Source of the DNA: Phyllobacterium zundukense
Lineage (GTDB): Bacteria; Pseudomonadota; Alphaproteobacteria; Rhizobiales; Rhizobiaceae
DNA length: 64,000 bases
NCBI RefSeq assembly: GCF_002764115.1
Contig: NZ_CP017940.1
Span: forward strand, 656,501 to 720,500
Direction: 5' to 3'
Within the stretch, counting starts at the first letter, position 1, and each line of letters begins with the position of its first letter. Below are positions 35,360 through 44,181 of the stretch, in pieces. The notes under the pieces are model-generated. The model was not told the DNA's origin. It ran no database searches and saw only the letters and a program-made list of their open reading frames with translations. The position numbers and the translations under genes are program-made.

Positions 35360-36469
35360 CTACCGCACATCAACCCAGCGTTGTTCGTTGAACGAGCGCG
35401 CCATGGCGTGCACGGTCCGCTCGATCTCGAGCCCGTCGGCAAATTCGATCAGGTGGGCGGGCTGACCGTTGATGCGCTTGACCAGCTCATGGCATTCGAT
35501 GATCTTGAGATCATTGAAGCCGAGGCCATGGCCAGGAGCCGGGATAAACTGGCCGTAGGGCTCATGCTGCGGCGCCGTCAGGATGGTGCGGTAGCCCTGT
35601 TCTGTGGGGCGGTCGGCGGTGACATAGAGCTGGAACTCGTTGGCGCGTTCCTGATCGAACAGGATCGAGCCCTTTGAGCCGAAGATCTGCAATGCGATGC
35701 GGCCCTTGCGGCCCCAGGCGGAACGGTTGACCTGCAGCGTTCCCGCCACGCCGTTTTCCATATGCATCAGAACGCTGGCGCTGTCATAGGTTTCGACCGG
35801 ACGATCACTGCCATCGTGCGTTTTGCGGGTCGGGTAGGGTTTCGACATGTCGCACATGACACGGGAAACGCGACCGAACAGCGTGAACAGCAGCGACAGC
35901 GGGTGCACGGCGAAATCGTCGAGTGCGCCATAGCCGGATGTGGCTTCGTGCTTCCAGTAGAACAGCGCATCGGGATCGGCCATGAAGTCCTCGTCCATCT
36001 CGATGCGCAGATGATTGACGTCGCCGATGATCTTCTCGGCGAGGAGCTTGCGGATATGGCGGATGGCGGGACCCTGGATGTAGTTGTAGCCGAGGGCTGC
36101 GACCTTGCCGGACTGTTTCGCTGCCGCAAGCATGGCTTCGGCATCGTTGAAGGCGGGCGCCATCGGCTTCTCGCACCAGACATGCTTGCCGGCTTTGAGC
36201 GCCGCAATTGCCATTTCCGGGTGGAACTGGTTCGGCGTCGTCACCGAGACGACATTGACCTCGGGGTCATCGATCACGGCCCGCCAGTCGCCGGAACCTT
36301 TCTGAAAACCGAACTCATTGGCGCGGCGCACGGCAAGCTCGGCATTGGCTTCACCAAGATGGACAAGGCGCACCGGCGGCACGTCACCGAAGACAGCGCG
36401 AACCGAATTCCATGCCAGCGCGTGGCATTTGCCCATGAAGCCCGTTCCGATCAGTCCAACACCCAGCAT
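35360..36469 (-). CDS. Gfo/Idh/MocA family dehydrogenase, probable cyclitol dehydrogenase
   Basis: A 369-residue NAD(P)-dependent oxidoreductase. GVGLIGTGFMGKCHALAWN is the nucleotide-binding segment, WCEKPMAPAFNDAEAML holds the catalytic Lys, and GYGALDDFAVHPLSLLF the substrate His. It differs from IolG in length and lies divergent from the RpiR-type regulator, with iolG convergent. A role on scyllo-inositol, a chiro-inositol or an inosamine (MocA belongs to this family) is plausible but not proven by motif. Confidence 0.85.
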   Translation of the reverse strand: MLGVGLIGTGFMGKCHALAWNSVRAVFGDVPPVRLVHLGEANAELAVRRANEFGFQKGSGDWRAVIDDPEVNVVSVTTPNQFHPEMAIAALKAGKHVWCEKPMAPAFNDAEAMLAAAKQSGKVAALGYNYIQGPAIRHIRKLLAEKIIGDVNHLRIEMDEDFMADPDALFYWKHEATSGYGALDDFAVHPLSLLFTLFGRVSRVMCDMSKPYPTRKTHDGSDRPVETYDSASVLMHMENGVAGTLQVNRSAWGRKGRIALQIFGSKGSILFDQERANEFQLYVTADRPTEQGYRTILTAPQHEPYGQFIPAPGHGLGFNDLKIIECHELVKRINGQPAHLIEFADGLEIERTVHAMARSFNEQRWVDVR

Positions 36470-36525
36470 TGCTTTCTCCCATCGCTTGCAGTTGTCGATT
36501 GAAATAATCTATAACAGGGGAAAAT

Positions 36526-36539
36526 GGAATAACTGATCC
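36526..36539. promoter_or_regulatory. Candidate IolR site in the Gfo/Idh-rpiR divergent promoter
   Basis: GGAA-TAACTG-ATCC is one mismatch from GGAA-N6-TTCC, the motif described for rhizobial IolR. It lies in the divergent promoter region, 64 bases before the regulator gene, and would allow autoregulation. Confidence 0.45.
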
Positions 36540-36603
36540 GCTTTGATATAATTATTTTGTTTGTATCATCGGAATATCACAGGGAACGATTCGGGTGGGA
36601 AGC

Positions 36604-37437
36604 ATGGATGATGGAGCGTCGTTACCGCGGGACTTTGAGGCCCTTCGCACCCTTATTCTCGATCGCCGCGAGGTATTGCCGAAGCGCCTGGCGCAAATTG
36701 CCGCCTATGCGCTGAGCAATCCCGATGAAATCGCTTTCGGTACGGCGGCAAGCATCGCCCAGACGGCGGGGGTGCAGCCCTCGACGCTGATCCGTTTTGC
36801 CCAACATCTGGGTTTCGACGGTTTTACCAGCCTGCAGTCGGTCTTCCGCGAGCGGCTGCGCGAGCGGCAAATCTCCTATGAGGAGCGGCTGTCGGCGCTG
36901 CGCGGCGACACGCACGGTCTTTCCAAGAATCGCGTCATTCTCAATGGATTCCTGACCGCAGCCAGCCACTCTATCGAGACGATCTCACACAATGTCGAAG
37001 AGGATGTGCTTGAGCGTGCGGTTGATATCCTGGCGGGGGCCGAGACGATCTACCTGCTGGCGCGCCGCCGCTCCTATCCGATTACGGCCTATATGGCCTA
37101 TGCCTTCGGCAAGTTGAAAATCCGCAACCAATTGATCGAATCGACCGCCGGCATCGATCCGGAAATCCTGTCCTTTGCGAACCCGAGCGATGCCGCCATC
37201 GCCATCAGCTTCTCGCCCTATGCATCGGCGACGATCGAGCATGCGGCTGCACTCGCGGCGCGGGATGTGCCCGTCGTCGCCATCACCGACAGCGCCTTCT
37301 CACCACTCGCCCAATCGGCCAAGGTGTGGTTCGAGGCGGCGGAAGGCGACTTTTCCGGGTTCCGTTCATTGTCCGGGACGATGGCGCTTGCCATGGCGCT
37401 GACGGTCAGCGTGGCGGAGAAGCGGCGGAGCCTGTAA
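36604..37437 (+). CDS. iolR: RpiR/MurR family regulator, probable inositol repressor IolR
   Basis: A 277-residue regulator with an N-terminal RpiR helix-turn-helix (RLAQIAAYALSNPDEIAFGTAASIAQTAGVQPSTLIRFAQHLGFDGF, residues ~28-74) and a C-terminal SIS sugar-phosphate domain (ETIYLLARRRSYPITAYMAYAFGKL, then AISFSPYASATIEHAA). In rhizobia the repressor of iol genes is of this family, unlike the DeoR-type IolR of Bacillus. The ATG at 36604 is preferred over a GTG nine bases upstream. Candidate binding sites precede the importer operon, this gene and iolC. Confidence 0.82.
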   Translation: MDDGASLPRDFEALRTLILDRREVLPKRLAQIAAYALSNPDEIAFGTAASIAQTAGVQPSTLIRFAQHLGFDGFTSLQSVFRERLRERQISYEERLSALRGDTHGLSKNRVILNGFLTAASHSIETISHNVEEDVLERAVDILAGAETIYLLARRRSYPITAYMAYAFGKLKIRNQLIESTAGIDPEILSFANPSDAAIAISFSPYASATIEHAAALAARDVPVVAITDSAFSPLAQSAKVWFEAAEGDFSGFRSLSGTMALAMALTVSVAEKRRSL

Positions 37438-37440
37438 TCA

Positions 37441-37830
37441 CTAAAGGACTTGAAGTCCGAGATGTTTAACCATTGGACCAAAGTCACGATCATGGTGGAG
37501 CAGCTGGTGTCCACCTTCTATGCAAAAGGTGCCAATGATCATGTCGATGGATTTGCGAATTGTGATCCCTTGTAGACGTAAATACCGGTAGTTTCGGGCA
37601 GCGCTCACCGCAATGTGCGTCGAAAGCATGTTGCGTATCTCGAACTTGCGTAAGCGCTGCTCCGTCGCCTTCGCCTCGGCTTCACTTCGCGCGCCCTGCA
37701 AAATCTCAAGCATGACGAGGTCGCCAACGATGACCGAGTTAAGATCTTTAAGAGATCTAAGCTTTTGAACAGACTGAATGGGGATGTTACGTTGGTGAGC
37801 AATAAGAACTGAACTGTCGACAACGATCAT
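37441..37830 (-). CDS. vapC: PIN-domain toxin, VapC type
   Basis: A 129-residue PIN endoribonuclease. The acidic quartet is visible: D5 (VVDSSVL), E42 (VMLEILQG), D96 (SIDMIIG) and D114/D116 near HHDRDFG. VapC toxins cut RNA, commonly tRNA or rRNA, unless bound by VapB. The start overlaps the vapB stop by four bases. It converges on iolR, ending three bases after that gene's stop. It belongs to the short (about 130 aa) PIN group and appears intact. Confidence 0.9.
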   Translation of the reverse strand: MIVVDSSVLIAHQRNIPIQSVQKLRSLKDLNSVIVGDLVMLEILQGARSEAEAKATEQRLRKFEIRNMLSTHIAVSAARNYRYLRLQGITIRKSIDMIIGTFCIEGGHQLLHHDRDFGPMVKHLGLQVL

Positions 37831-38039
37831 TCCGGTTCATCCCAAAAGCGACCTTCCCGCATGGCATCAAGGTCGCCATCCCAACCAACCCCGGCCATTT
37901 CGTCCAGCACTTTCTTTAGATCATAGTGGCGCACGAGCCTTTTGAGCGCTTCTTCGACTGTTGCTTTCTTGGTGGCAAGGCCAGTTACCCTCATGGCCTC
38001 AGCCATCAGTTTATCGTCCAATTCGATATTTGTGCGCAT
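37827..38039 (-). CDS. vapB: VapB-type antitoxin
   Basis: A 70-residue antitoxin of the VapB/Arc type. The N-terminal ribbon-helix-helix reads MRTNIELDDKLMAEAMRVTGLATKKATVEEALKRLV with the typical RTNIELDD strand; the C-terminal acidic tail (ending DAMREGRFWDEPE) would wrap the toxin. The ATG at 38039 has GGAGG six bases upstream. Overlap with vapC indicates translational coupling. The pair sits inside the inositol locus between iolR and iolC. Confidence 0.9.
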   Translation of the reverse strand: MRTNIELDDKLMAEAMRVTGLATKKATVEEALKRLVRHYDLKKVLDEMAGVGWDGDLDAMREGRFWDEPE

Positions 38040-38134
38040 TCCAACCTCCAATGTGTATGATTATACCAAAATATACACATCCACGTTAGCATCTACAATG
38101 CCGTCCGATCTTATCAAATAGTAGAATATGAAAA

Positions 38135-38193
38135 AGAACAGACATTCCATATTGACGATTTGGTAGAATTATTATTTCATATAGGAAAATTCC
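38135..38193. promoter_or_regulatory. iolC promoter region with candidate IolR sites
   Basis: AGAA-CAGACA-TTCC (38135-38148) is one mismatch from GGAA-N6-TTCC; AGAA-TTATTA-TTTC (38165-38178) is a weaker second copy, and GGAAAATTCC at 38184-38193 is a shortened palindrome. TTGACG at 38152-38157 is a candidate -35. The cluster suggests repression of iolCDEB by the RpiR-type protein. Confidence 0.5.
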
Positions 38194-38237
38194 CCGGCCG
38201 TTGACGCCGGGCTTATCAGCCTATCGGGAGGACTATC

Positions 38238-40163
38238 ATGGACAAAGCTGGAAGCACGCCGCTTGATGTCATCACCATCGGCCGGTCGTCCGTGGATCTC
38301 TATGGCCAGCAGATCGGCTCGCGCCTGGAGGATATCACCTCGTTTGCCAAGTCGGTCGGCGGGTGTCCGGCCAATATCGCCGTCGGAACAGCGCGGCTCG
38401 GTTTGCGCTCGGCGCTGTTGTCACGCGTCGGCGACGAGCAGATGGGCCGGTTCATCCGCGAGCAGATGGTGCGCGAAGGCGTTGCCACCGATGGTGTGAT
38501 CACCGACCCGGAACGTCTTTCGGCGCTGGTCATCCTGTCGGTCGAGAATGACAAGAGCTTTCCACTGATCTTCTATCGCGAGAACTGTGCCGATATGGCG
38601 CTGGACGAAGGCGATATCGATCCAGCTTTCATCCAGTCGGCGCGCGCAGTGGTGGTGACCGGGACGCATTTCTCCAAGCCGAACACCGATGCGGCGCAGC
38701 GCAAGGCGATCCGCCTGATGAAAGAGGCGGGCGGCAAGGTGGTGTTCGACATCGATTACCGGCCCAATCTCTGGGGACTTGCCGGACACGCGGCCGGCGA
38801 CAGCCGCTATATCGCCTCCGATGCGGTGTCGAACCATTTGAAGACGGTCCTTGCCGATTGCGACCTGATTGTCGGCACGGAAGAGGAAGTGCTGATCGCC
38901 TCCGGTGAAGCCGATCTTTTGAGCGCCCTGAAGACCATCCGCGCCCTGTCGGGCGGCACGATCGTTCTCAAGCGCGGTCCGATGGGCTGCATCGTCTATG
39001 AAGGGGCTATTTCCGACAATCTCGAAGACGGCATTGTCGGCAAGGGCTTCCCGATCGAGGTGTTCAATGTTCTCGGCGCCGGTGATGCCTTCATGTCCGG
39101 GCTGCTGCGCGGCTGGCTTGGCGGCGAGTCGCTGGCGACTGCCGCGACCTGGGCCAATGCCTGCGGCGCCTTCGCGGTTTCGCGTTTGCTCTGTGCGCCG
39201 GAAATCCCGACCTTTGAGGAGCTGCAATATTTCCTCAAGCACGGCAGCCCGTACCATGCCCTGCGCAAGGACGAGGCGATCAATCACGTGCACTGGGCAA
39301 CGACACGCCGGCACGAGATCCCTTCGATGATGGCCTTTGCCATCGACCATCGCGTCCAGCTGGAAGACCTCGCCGCGAAGCTTGGCGCCGATGTCGACAG
39401 GGTACACGCCTTCAAGGAACTGGCGGTAAAGGCCGCGGCAAAGGTTGCGGATGGCCGCAGTGGCTATGGCATGCTGCTGGATGAAAAATTCGGCCGCGAG
39501 GCCATGTTCGAATTCGCCCGCCATAATTTCGATTGGCTGGGTCGCCCGGTGGAATTGCCGGGTTCGCGTCCGCTGCGCTTTGAGTTTTCGCAGGATATCG
39601 GATCGCAACTGGCGGAATGGCCAGTCGACCATTGCATCAAGTGCCTGTGCTTCTATCGCCCGGACGATCCGGCAGAACTGAAGGAAGAGCAGCAGGCAAA
39701 GCTGCGCACGCTGTTCGAGGCGGCGCGCAAGGTGGGACGTGAATTGCTGATCGAGATCATCGCCGGCAAGCATGGCAAGCTCGACGACAATACGATCCCC
39801 ACCGCGCTCGAAGAGCTCTATGCGCTTGGCATCAAGCCGGATTGGTGGAAACTTGAGCCGCAGGCCTCGGCCGCTGCCTGGAGACAAATCGAGGCGGTGA
39901 TCGAGAAGAACGATCCCTGGTGCCGCGGCGTCGTGCTGCTGGGGCTGGAAGCGCCGCAGGATGAACTGGAAGCCGCCTTTGCCGCGACCGCGAATGCGCC
40001 GGTGGTCAAAGGCTTTGCCGTCGGCCGAACATTGTTCATGGATGCGGCGGAAAACTGGCTGTCGGGCCGCATCTCGGATGAGGCGGCGATTGACGACATG
40101 GCGGATCGTTTCGAAAAATTGACCAAGGCCTGGCTTGCCAGCCGCAACAAACAAGCGGCATAG
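38238..40163 (+). CDS. iolC: 5-dehydro-2-deoxygluconokinase fused to DUF2090 aldolase-like domain
   Basis: A 641-residue bifunctional protein. Residues ~8-330 form a PfkB-family kinase (VGGCPANIAVGTARLG near 35-50; the C-terminal signature NVLGAGDAFMSGLLRG with the catalytic Asp). Residues ~345-640 are DUF2090, related to class I/IolJ-type aldolases. IolC phosphorylates 2-deoxy-5-keto-D-gluconate; the fused half is thought to supply the following aldolase step, yielding DHAP and malonate semialdehyde. This fusion is the normal form in Rhizobiales. It leads iolC-iolD-iolE-DUF3329-iolB. Confidence 0.92.
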   Translation: MDKAGSTPLDVITIGRSSVDLYGQQIGSRLEDITSFAKSVGGCPANIAVGTARLGLRSALLSRVGDEQMGRFIREQMVREGVATDGVITDPERLSALVILSVENDKSFPLIFYRENCADMALDEGDIDPAFIQSARAVVVTGTHFSKPNTDAAQRKAIRLMKEAGGKVVFDIDYRPNLWGLAGHAAGDSRYIASDAVSNHLKTVLADCDLIVGTEEEVLIASGEADLLSALKTIRALSGGTIVLKRGPMGCIVYEGAISDNLEDGIVGKGFPIEVFNVLGAGDAFMSGLLRGWLGGESLATAATWANACGAFAVSRLLCAPEIPTFEELQYFLKHGSPYHALRKDEAINHVHWATTRRHEIPSMMAFAIDHRVQLEDLAAKLGADVDRVHAFKELAVKAAAKVADGRSGYGMLLDEKFGREAMFEFARHNFDWLGRPVELPGSRPLRFEFSQDIGSQLAEWPVDHCIKCLCFYRPDDPAELKEEQQAKLRTLFEAARKVGRELLIEIIAGKHGKLDDNTIPTALEELYALGIKPDWWKLEPQASAAAWRQIEAVIEKNDPWCRGVVLLGLEAPQDELEAAFAATANAPVVKGFAVGRTLFMDAAENWLSGRISDEAAIDDMADRFEKLTKAWLASRNKQAA

Positions 40164-40187
40164 CATACGGGCCGGGAGGAGACTGAC

Positions 40188-42038
40188 ATGACCAAGACGA
40201 TACGCCTGACCATGGCGCAGGCACTGACGCGCTTCCTAGCCAACCAGATGACTGTGATCGACGGTGACAAGGTGCCGGTCTTCGCCGGTGTCTGGGCCAT
40301 TTTCGGCCATGGCAACGTCGCCGGTATTGGTGAGGCGCTCTATCAGATCCGCGAAGAGCTGCCGACCTATCGCGCCCACAATGAGCAGGCGATGGCCCAT
40401 GCCGCCATCGCTTTTGCCAAGGCAAGCTTCCGCCGCCGCATGATGGCGGTAACGAGCTCTGTCGGTCCCGGTGCGACCAATATGGTGACCGCCGCGGCGC
40501 TGGCCCATGTCAACCGGCTGCCGCTCTTGCTGTTACCCGGCGATGTCTTTGCCAATCGCGTTCCCGATCCCGTCTTGCAGCAGGTGGAATCCTTCAGCGA
40601 CGGCACGGTCTCAGCCAATGATTGTTTCCGTCCGGTATCGCGCTATTTTGACCGCATCACCCGGCCGGAACAGATTATTCCGGCGCTGGCGCGGGCAATG
40701 ACGGTGCTGACCGATCCGGCTGAATGCGGACCGGTGACACTGGCACTGTGCCAGGATGTGCAGGCCGAAGCCTATGATTATCCGGAAAGCTTCTTCGAGG
40801 AACGCGTCTGGACGCAGCGGCGGCCAAGGCCAGACCGCAACGAACTGGCTGCAGCAATCGAGGCATTGAAATCGGCGAAGAAGCCGCTGGTCATCGCCGG
40901 CGGCGGCGTCATCTATTCGCAGGCATCATCGGTCCTGGCGGAGTTCGTCGAGGCGGCGGGCATTCCTGTCTGCGAAACGCAGGGCGGCAAGTCATCGCTA
41001 CCCGACACGCATCCGCTCAACATGGCGGCCGTCGGCGTCACCGGCACCTCCGCGGCCAACCGGCTGGCGCAGGAAGCCGACGTTATTGTCGCCGTCGGAA
41101 CCCGGCTGCAGGATTTCACCACCGGGTCCTGGGCGCTGTTCCAGAATTCGGCCAAGACCTTCATCGGACTCAACGTCCAGCCTTTCGATGCGGTGAAGCA
41201 CCGTGCCCTGCCGCTCGTGGCCGATGCGAAGGAAGGCCTGATTGAACTCACAGCCGGGCTCAAAGGCTACAAGGCGCCGGCAAGCTGGACGGACAATGCG
41301 GCGAGCGGCAAGGCCGAATGGCAGCGTGCTGCCGCCAAGGTTACCGGCCCCACGAATGTGGCACTGCCTTCCGATGCGCAGGTCATCGGCGCCGTGCAGC
41401 GTGTGATGGGCAGTGAAGCGACCGTCCTGCATGCGGCTGGCGGTCTGCCGGGCGAAATGCACAAGCTCTGGCAGGCGGGGGCGCCCGGCTCCTATCATGC
41501 CGAATATGGCTTCTCCTGCATGGGCTATGAGATCGCCGGCGGGCTTGGTGCGAAAATGGCAAAGCCTGACACGGAAGTTGTCGTCATGATCGGCGATGGG
41601 TCCTATCTGATGCTGAATTCGGAAATCGCCACATCGGTGATGCTCGGCCACAAGATCAATATCGTGCTGCTCGACAATCGCGGCTATGGCTGTATCAACC
41701 GGCTGCAGACGGGCACCGGCGGCGCGAACTTCAACAACCTCCTGAAGGACTCGAAACACGAAGTTCTGCCGGACATCGATTTCGCGGCGCATGCACGGAG
41801 CCTCGGGGCGATTGCCGAGAAGGTGGCGTCGATTGCCGAAATGGAAAGCGCGCTTGAACGCGCCAAGCGGAATGACCGCACGACGGTGATCGTCATCGAT
41901 ACCGACCCGCTGATTTCCACGGAGGAGGGCGGTACCTGGTGGGACGTCGCCGTTCCGGAAGTAAGCCAGCGGCGCCAAGTGAATGAGGCGCGCAAGAACT
42001 ATGAAGAGCAACAGAAGCTGCAGCGGGTTGGTGATTGA
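40188..42038 (+). CDS. iolD: 3D-(3,5/4)-trihydroxycyclohexane-1,2-dione hydrolase
   Basis: A 616-residue thiamine-diphosphate enzyme of the acetolactate-synthase fold that opens the cyclohexanedione ring to 5-deoxyglucuronate. The N-terminal Pyr domain has the catalytic Glu in YRAHNEQAMAHAA (residues ~60-72) and SSVGPGATNM; the central domain binds nucleotide-like loops (GGGVIY); the C-terminal ThDP motif reads GDGSYLMLNSEIATSVML, ending LDNRGYGC. GGGAGGAG precedes the ATG. It lies 24 bases after iolC and is followed by a RIME-like repeat before iolE. Confidence 0.95.
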   Translation: MTKTIRLTMAQALTRFLANQMTVIDGDKVPVFAGVWAIFGHGNVAGIGEALYQIREELPTYRAHNEQAMAHAAIAFAKASFRRRMMAVTSSVGPGATNMVTAAALAHVNRLPLLLLPGDVFANRVPDPVLQQVESFSDGTVSANDCFRPVSRYFDRITRPEQIIPALARAMTVLTDPAECGPVTLALCQDVQAEAYDYPESFFEERVWTQRRPRPDRNELAAAIEALKSAKKPLVIAGGGVIYSQASSVLAEFVEAAGIPVCETQGGKSSLPDTHPLNMAAVGVTGTSAANRLAQEADVIVAVGTRLQDFTTGSWALFQNSAKTFIGLNVQPFDAVKHRALPLVADAKEGLIELTAGLKGYKAPASWTDNAASGKAEWQRAAAKVTGPTNVALPSDAQVIGAVQRVMGSEATVLHAAGGLPGEMHKLWQAGAPGSYHAEYGFSCMGYEIAGGLGAKMAKPDTEVVVMIGDGSYLMLNSEIATSVMLGHKINIVLLDNRGYGCINRLQTGTGGANFNNLLKDSKHEVLPDIDFAAHARSLGAIAEKVASIAEMESALERAKRNDRTTVIVIDTDPLISTEEGGTWWDVAVPEVSQRRQVNEARKNYEEQQKLQRVGD

Positions 42039-42106
42039 GCTGATTTGTACGTAGGTGCTGCGTGGTTCAACAGGATCACGACGAGGAATATTGGTGAATA
42101 GCGTTG

Positions 42107-42256
42107 ATGCCGATTATCTCCCCTTGCGGGAGAGAAATCCAAGTGAGGGGTAGCTCAGCTAGGCAAATCCCCTCTCTTGCGATTTCTAGCACTTGAGCGA
42201 AGGCTCAAGATGCTGAAATCGCTTTCTCCCCCACGAGGGGGGAGATAACCGGCATC
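42107..42256. repeat. RIME-like mosaic repeat, copy 2 (inside the iol operon)
   Basis: A ~150-base copy with inverted ends (GATGCCGATTATCTCCCCTT and GGGGGGAGATAACCGGCATC) and the inner GATTTCTAGCACTTGAGC / GCTCAAGATGCTGAAATC palindrome. It lies between iolD and iolE in the same direction of transcription. Confidence 0.85.
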
Positions 42257-42279
42257 ACAATAACTGAAGGAAGACAAGA

Positions 42280-43164
42280 ATGATCCGTATCGGGGCGAAC
42301 CCAATCGGCTGGTCCAATGATGACATGCTGGAAATCGGCGGCGATATTCCGCTGGAAACCTGCCTGAGCCAAGCTCAGGCTGCCGGGTTCACCGGCATGG
42401 AGCTTGGCAACAAGTTTCCGCGCACCGCCGACAAGCTGCGCCCGATCCTCGAATCCCATGGCCATAGCCTGGTCAGCGGCTGGTATTCGACCGAGCTTCT
42501 TACGCGCGATGTCGATGCCGAGCTCGAATCAGCGAAAGGCCATGCGACGCTGCTCAGGGATATGGGCTGCTCTGTGCTGATCGCCGCTGAAACCTCCAAC
42601 GCCATTCATTCCAACAAGGAGCTGCCGCTTTCGGCACGGCCGGTCCTGCAGAAGGCGGCGTGGACGGTGTTCGGCGAGCGTTACACGCGCTTTGCGGAAG
42701 CCGTGAAGCAAACCTATGGCCTGCAGCTGGTCTATCACCACCACATGGGGACGGTCGTGCAGAGCGAGTCCGAGATCGACCGCTTCATGGAAGTGACCGG
42801 CAGCGCGGTTCACCTTTTGCTCGACACCGGCCATGCGACATGGGGCGGCGCCGACCCGGCACGGCTGGCGCGGCACTACAGGGCGCGCATCAGCCACGTG
42901 CATTGCAAGGATATCCGCGAGGACGTCATGTGGCAGTCGAACCGCGAAGACTGGTCTTTCCTCGATTCCGTGCTGGCTGGCGTCTATACTGTTCCCGGTG
43001 ACGGCATGATCGACTATGTTCGCGTGCTGAAGGAACTTCAGGGCTATAGCGGCTGGGTCGTGGTCGAAGCCGAGCAGGATCCGAAGAAGGCCGATCCGGC
43101 CACATATTCGAAGCTCGGGCACGCCAATCTCAGCCGCTTCATCAGGGAAGCAGGACTCGCTTGA
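42280..43164 (+). CDS. iolE: Inosose dehydratase
   Basis: A 294-residue TIM-barrel enzyme dehydrating 2-keto-myo-inositol to 3D-(3,5/4)-trihydroxycyclohexane-1,2-dione. The start IGANPIGWSNDDM with the first active-site segment, GFTGMELGNKFP, LVYHHHMGT, HLLLDTGHATWGG and RISHVHCKDIRED are typical of IolE; the late EAEQDP carries a metal-site Glu. MocC-type rhizopine proteins are similar, but operon position after iolD fixes the call. AAGGAAG precedes the ATG. Its stop overlaps the start of the next small gene. Confidence 0.94.
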   Translation: MIRIGANPIGWSNDDMLEIGGDIPLETCLSQAQAAGFTGMELGNKFPRTADKLRPILESHGHSLVSGWYSTELLTRDVDAELESAKGHATLLRDMGCSVLIAAETSNAIHSNKELPLSARPVLQKAAWTVFGERYTRFAEAVKQTYGLQLVYHHHMGTVVQSESEIDRFMEVTGSAVHLLLDTGHATWGGADPARLARHYRARISHVHCKDIREDVMWQSNREDWSFLDSVLAGVYTVPGDGMIDYVRVLKELQGYSGWVVVEAEQDPKKADPATYSKLGHANLSRFIREAGLA

Positions 43165-43382
43165 TAAAAGACTCGAATCATCCATTTTTTCGTCCGCTGT
43201 GGCGCCGTGTTGCGGTGGTGGCCGTATGCTTTGCATGGGCCATCGTAGAGTTTGCAACCGGGACGCCCTTCTGGGGCGTGATAGCTCTGGGCTTTGCCGG
43301 GTATGGCATCTGGCAATTCTTCATTGCCTATGACGCCTCGGAGCCAGCCAAACCGGCGGATACCGAAGTCGAAAAGGAGTGA
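43161..43382 (+). CDS. Small DUF3329-like membrane protein in the iol operon
   Basis: A 73-residue protein beginning at TTG 43161, which overlaps the iolE stop (TTGA). HPFFRPLWRRVAVVAVCFAW, EFATGTPFWG and YGIWQFF are the recognisable conserved stretches; two membrane helices are predicted at ~15-32 and ~37-52. Relatives occur between iolE and iolB in many Rhizobiales. No function is known; conservation of place suggests a link to inositol use or uptake. Confidence 0.75.
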   Translation: MIKDSNHPFFRPLWRRVAVVAVCFAWAIVEFATGTPFWGVIALGFAGYGIWQFFIAYDASEPAKPADTEVEKE

Positions 43383-43386
43383 AACC

Positions 43387-44181
43387 ATGTCGAAACTGTT
43401 GCTGAAAGCCAAGCCGGGGCCCGGGCATGTGGCGCATGTCACTCCGGAAAGTGCTGGATGGACCTATGTCGGTTTCGACCTGCACCGTGCGGTGGCGGGA
43501 CAGACAGTCGCGGGCCGAAGCGAAGACAACGAAGTCTGCCTGGTTTTTGTCACCGGCAAGGGCGTGGCGACAGTCAATGGACGCGATCTCGGACTGCTCG
43601 GCGAACGCATGTCGCCGTTCGAGGGCAAGCCTTGGTCGGTCTATGTGCCCGAAGGTTGTGATTGGTCGGTGACGGCGGATACGCCGCTGGAGCTTGCCGT
43701 GTGCTCGGCGCCCGGACTTGGCGGCGGCCTGCCGGTGCGCGTGATTTCGCCCGACGATCTCGGCCAGGAGACGCGCGGCAAGGGCACCAATACCCGCTAC
43801 GTCACCAATATCCTGCCGGAGAACGAGCCCGCGAATTCATTGCTTGTGGTGGAAGTGATCACACCCGGTGGTCACACATCGAGTTATCCGCCGCACAAGC
43901 ATGACCAGGACAACCTGCCTGCCGAATCCTATCTGGAAGAAACCTATTACCACCGTTTCAACCCGCCGCAGGGCTTCGGTTTCCAGCGGGTCTATACGGA
44001 TGACCGGTCGCTGGACGAGGCCATGGCGATCGAGGATGGCGATGTGGTCATGGTGCCCAAGGGCTACCACCCCTGCGCCGCCTGCCACGGCTACGATCTC
44101 TATTATCTCAATGTCATGGCCGGGCCGAAGCGCACCTGGAAATTCCACAATGCCGTGGAGCACGAGTGGCTGATGGGTTGA
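43387..44181 (+). CDS. iolB: 5-deoxy-glucuronate isomerase
   Basis: A 264-residue bicupin that isomerises 5-deoxyglucuronate to 2-deoxy-5-keto-D-gluconate. The second cupin has the metal-ligand set SSYPPHKHDQDNLPAESYLEETYYHRF and the late VPKGYHPCAACHGYDLYYLNVMAG typical of IolB. AAGGAG lies eight bases before the ATG at 43387. It is the last gene of the operon. A degenerate second copy of its last ~24 bases lies downstream at 44253-44280. Confidence 0.94.
   Translation: MSKLLLKAKPGPGHVAHVTPESAGWTYVGFDLHRAVAGQTVAGRSEDNEVCLVFVTGKGVATVNGRDLGLLGERMSPFEGKPWSVYVPEGCDWSVTADTPLELAVCSAPGLGGGLPVRVISPDDLGQETRGKGTNTRYVTNILPENEPANSLLVVEVITPGGHTSSYPPHKHDQDNLPAESYLEETYYHRFNPPQGFGFQRVYTDDRSLDEAMAIEDGDVVMVPKGYHPCAACHGYDLYYLNVMAGPKRTWKFHNAVEHEWLMG

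Noticed and set aside
38421..40166. 581-codon minus-strand ORF
   Set aside because: Antisense of iolC; low-complexity Arg/His/Gln composition.
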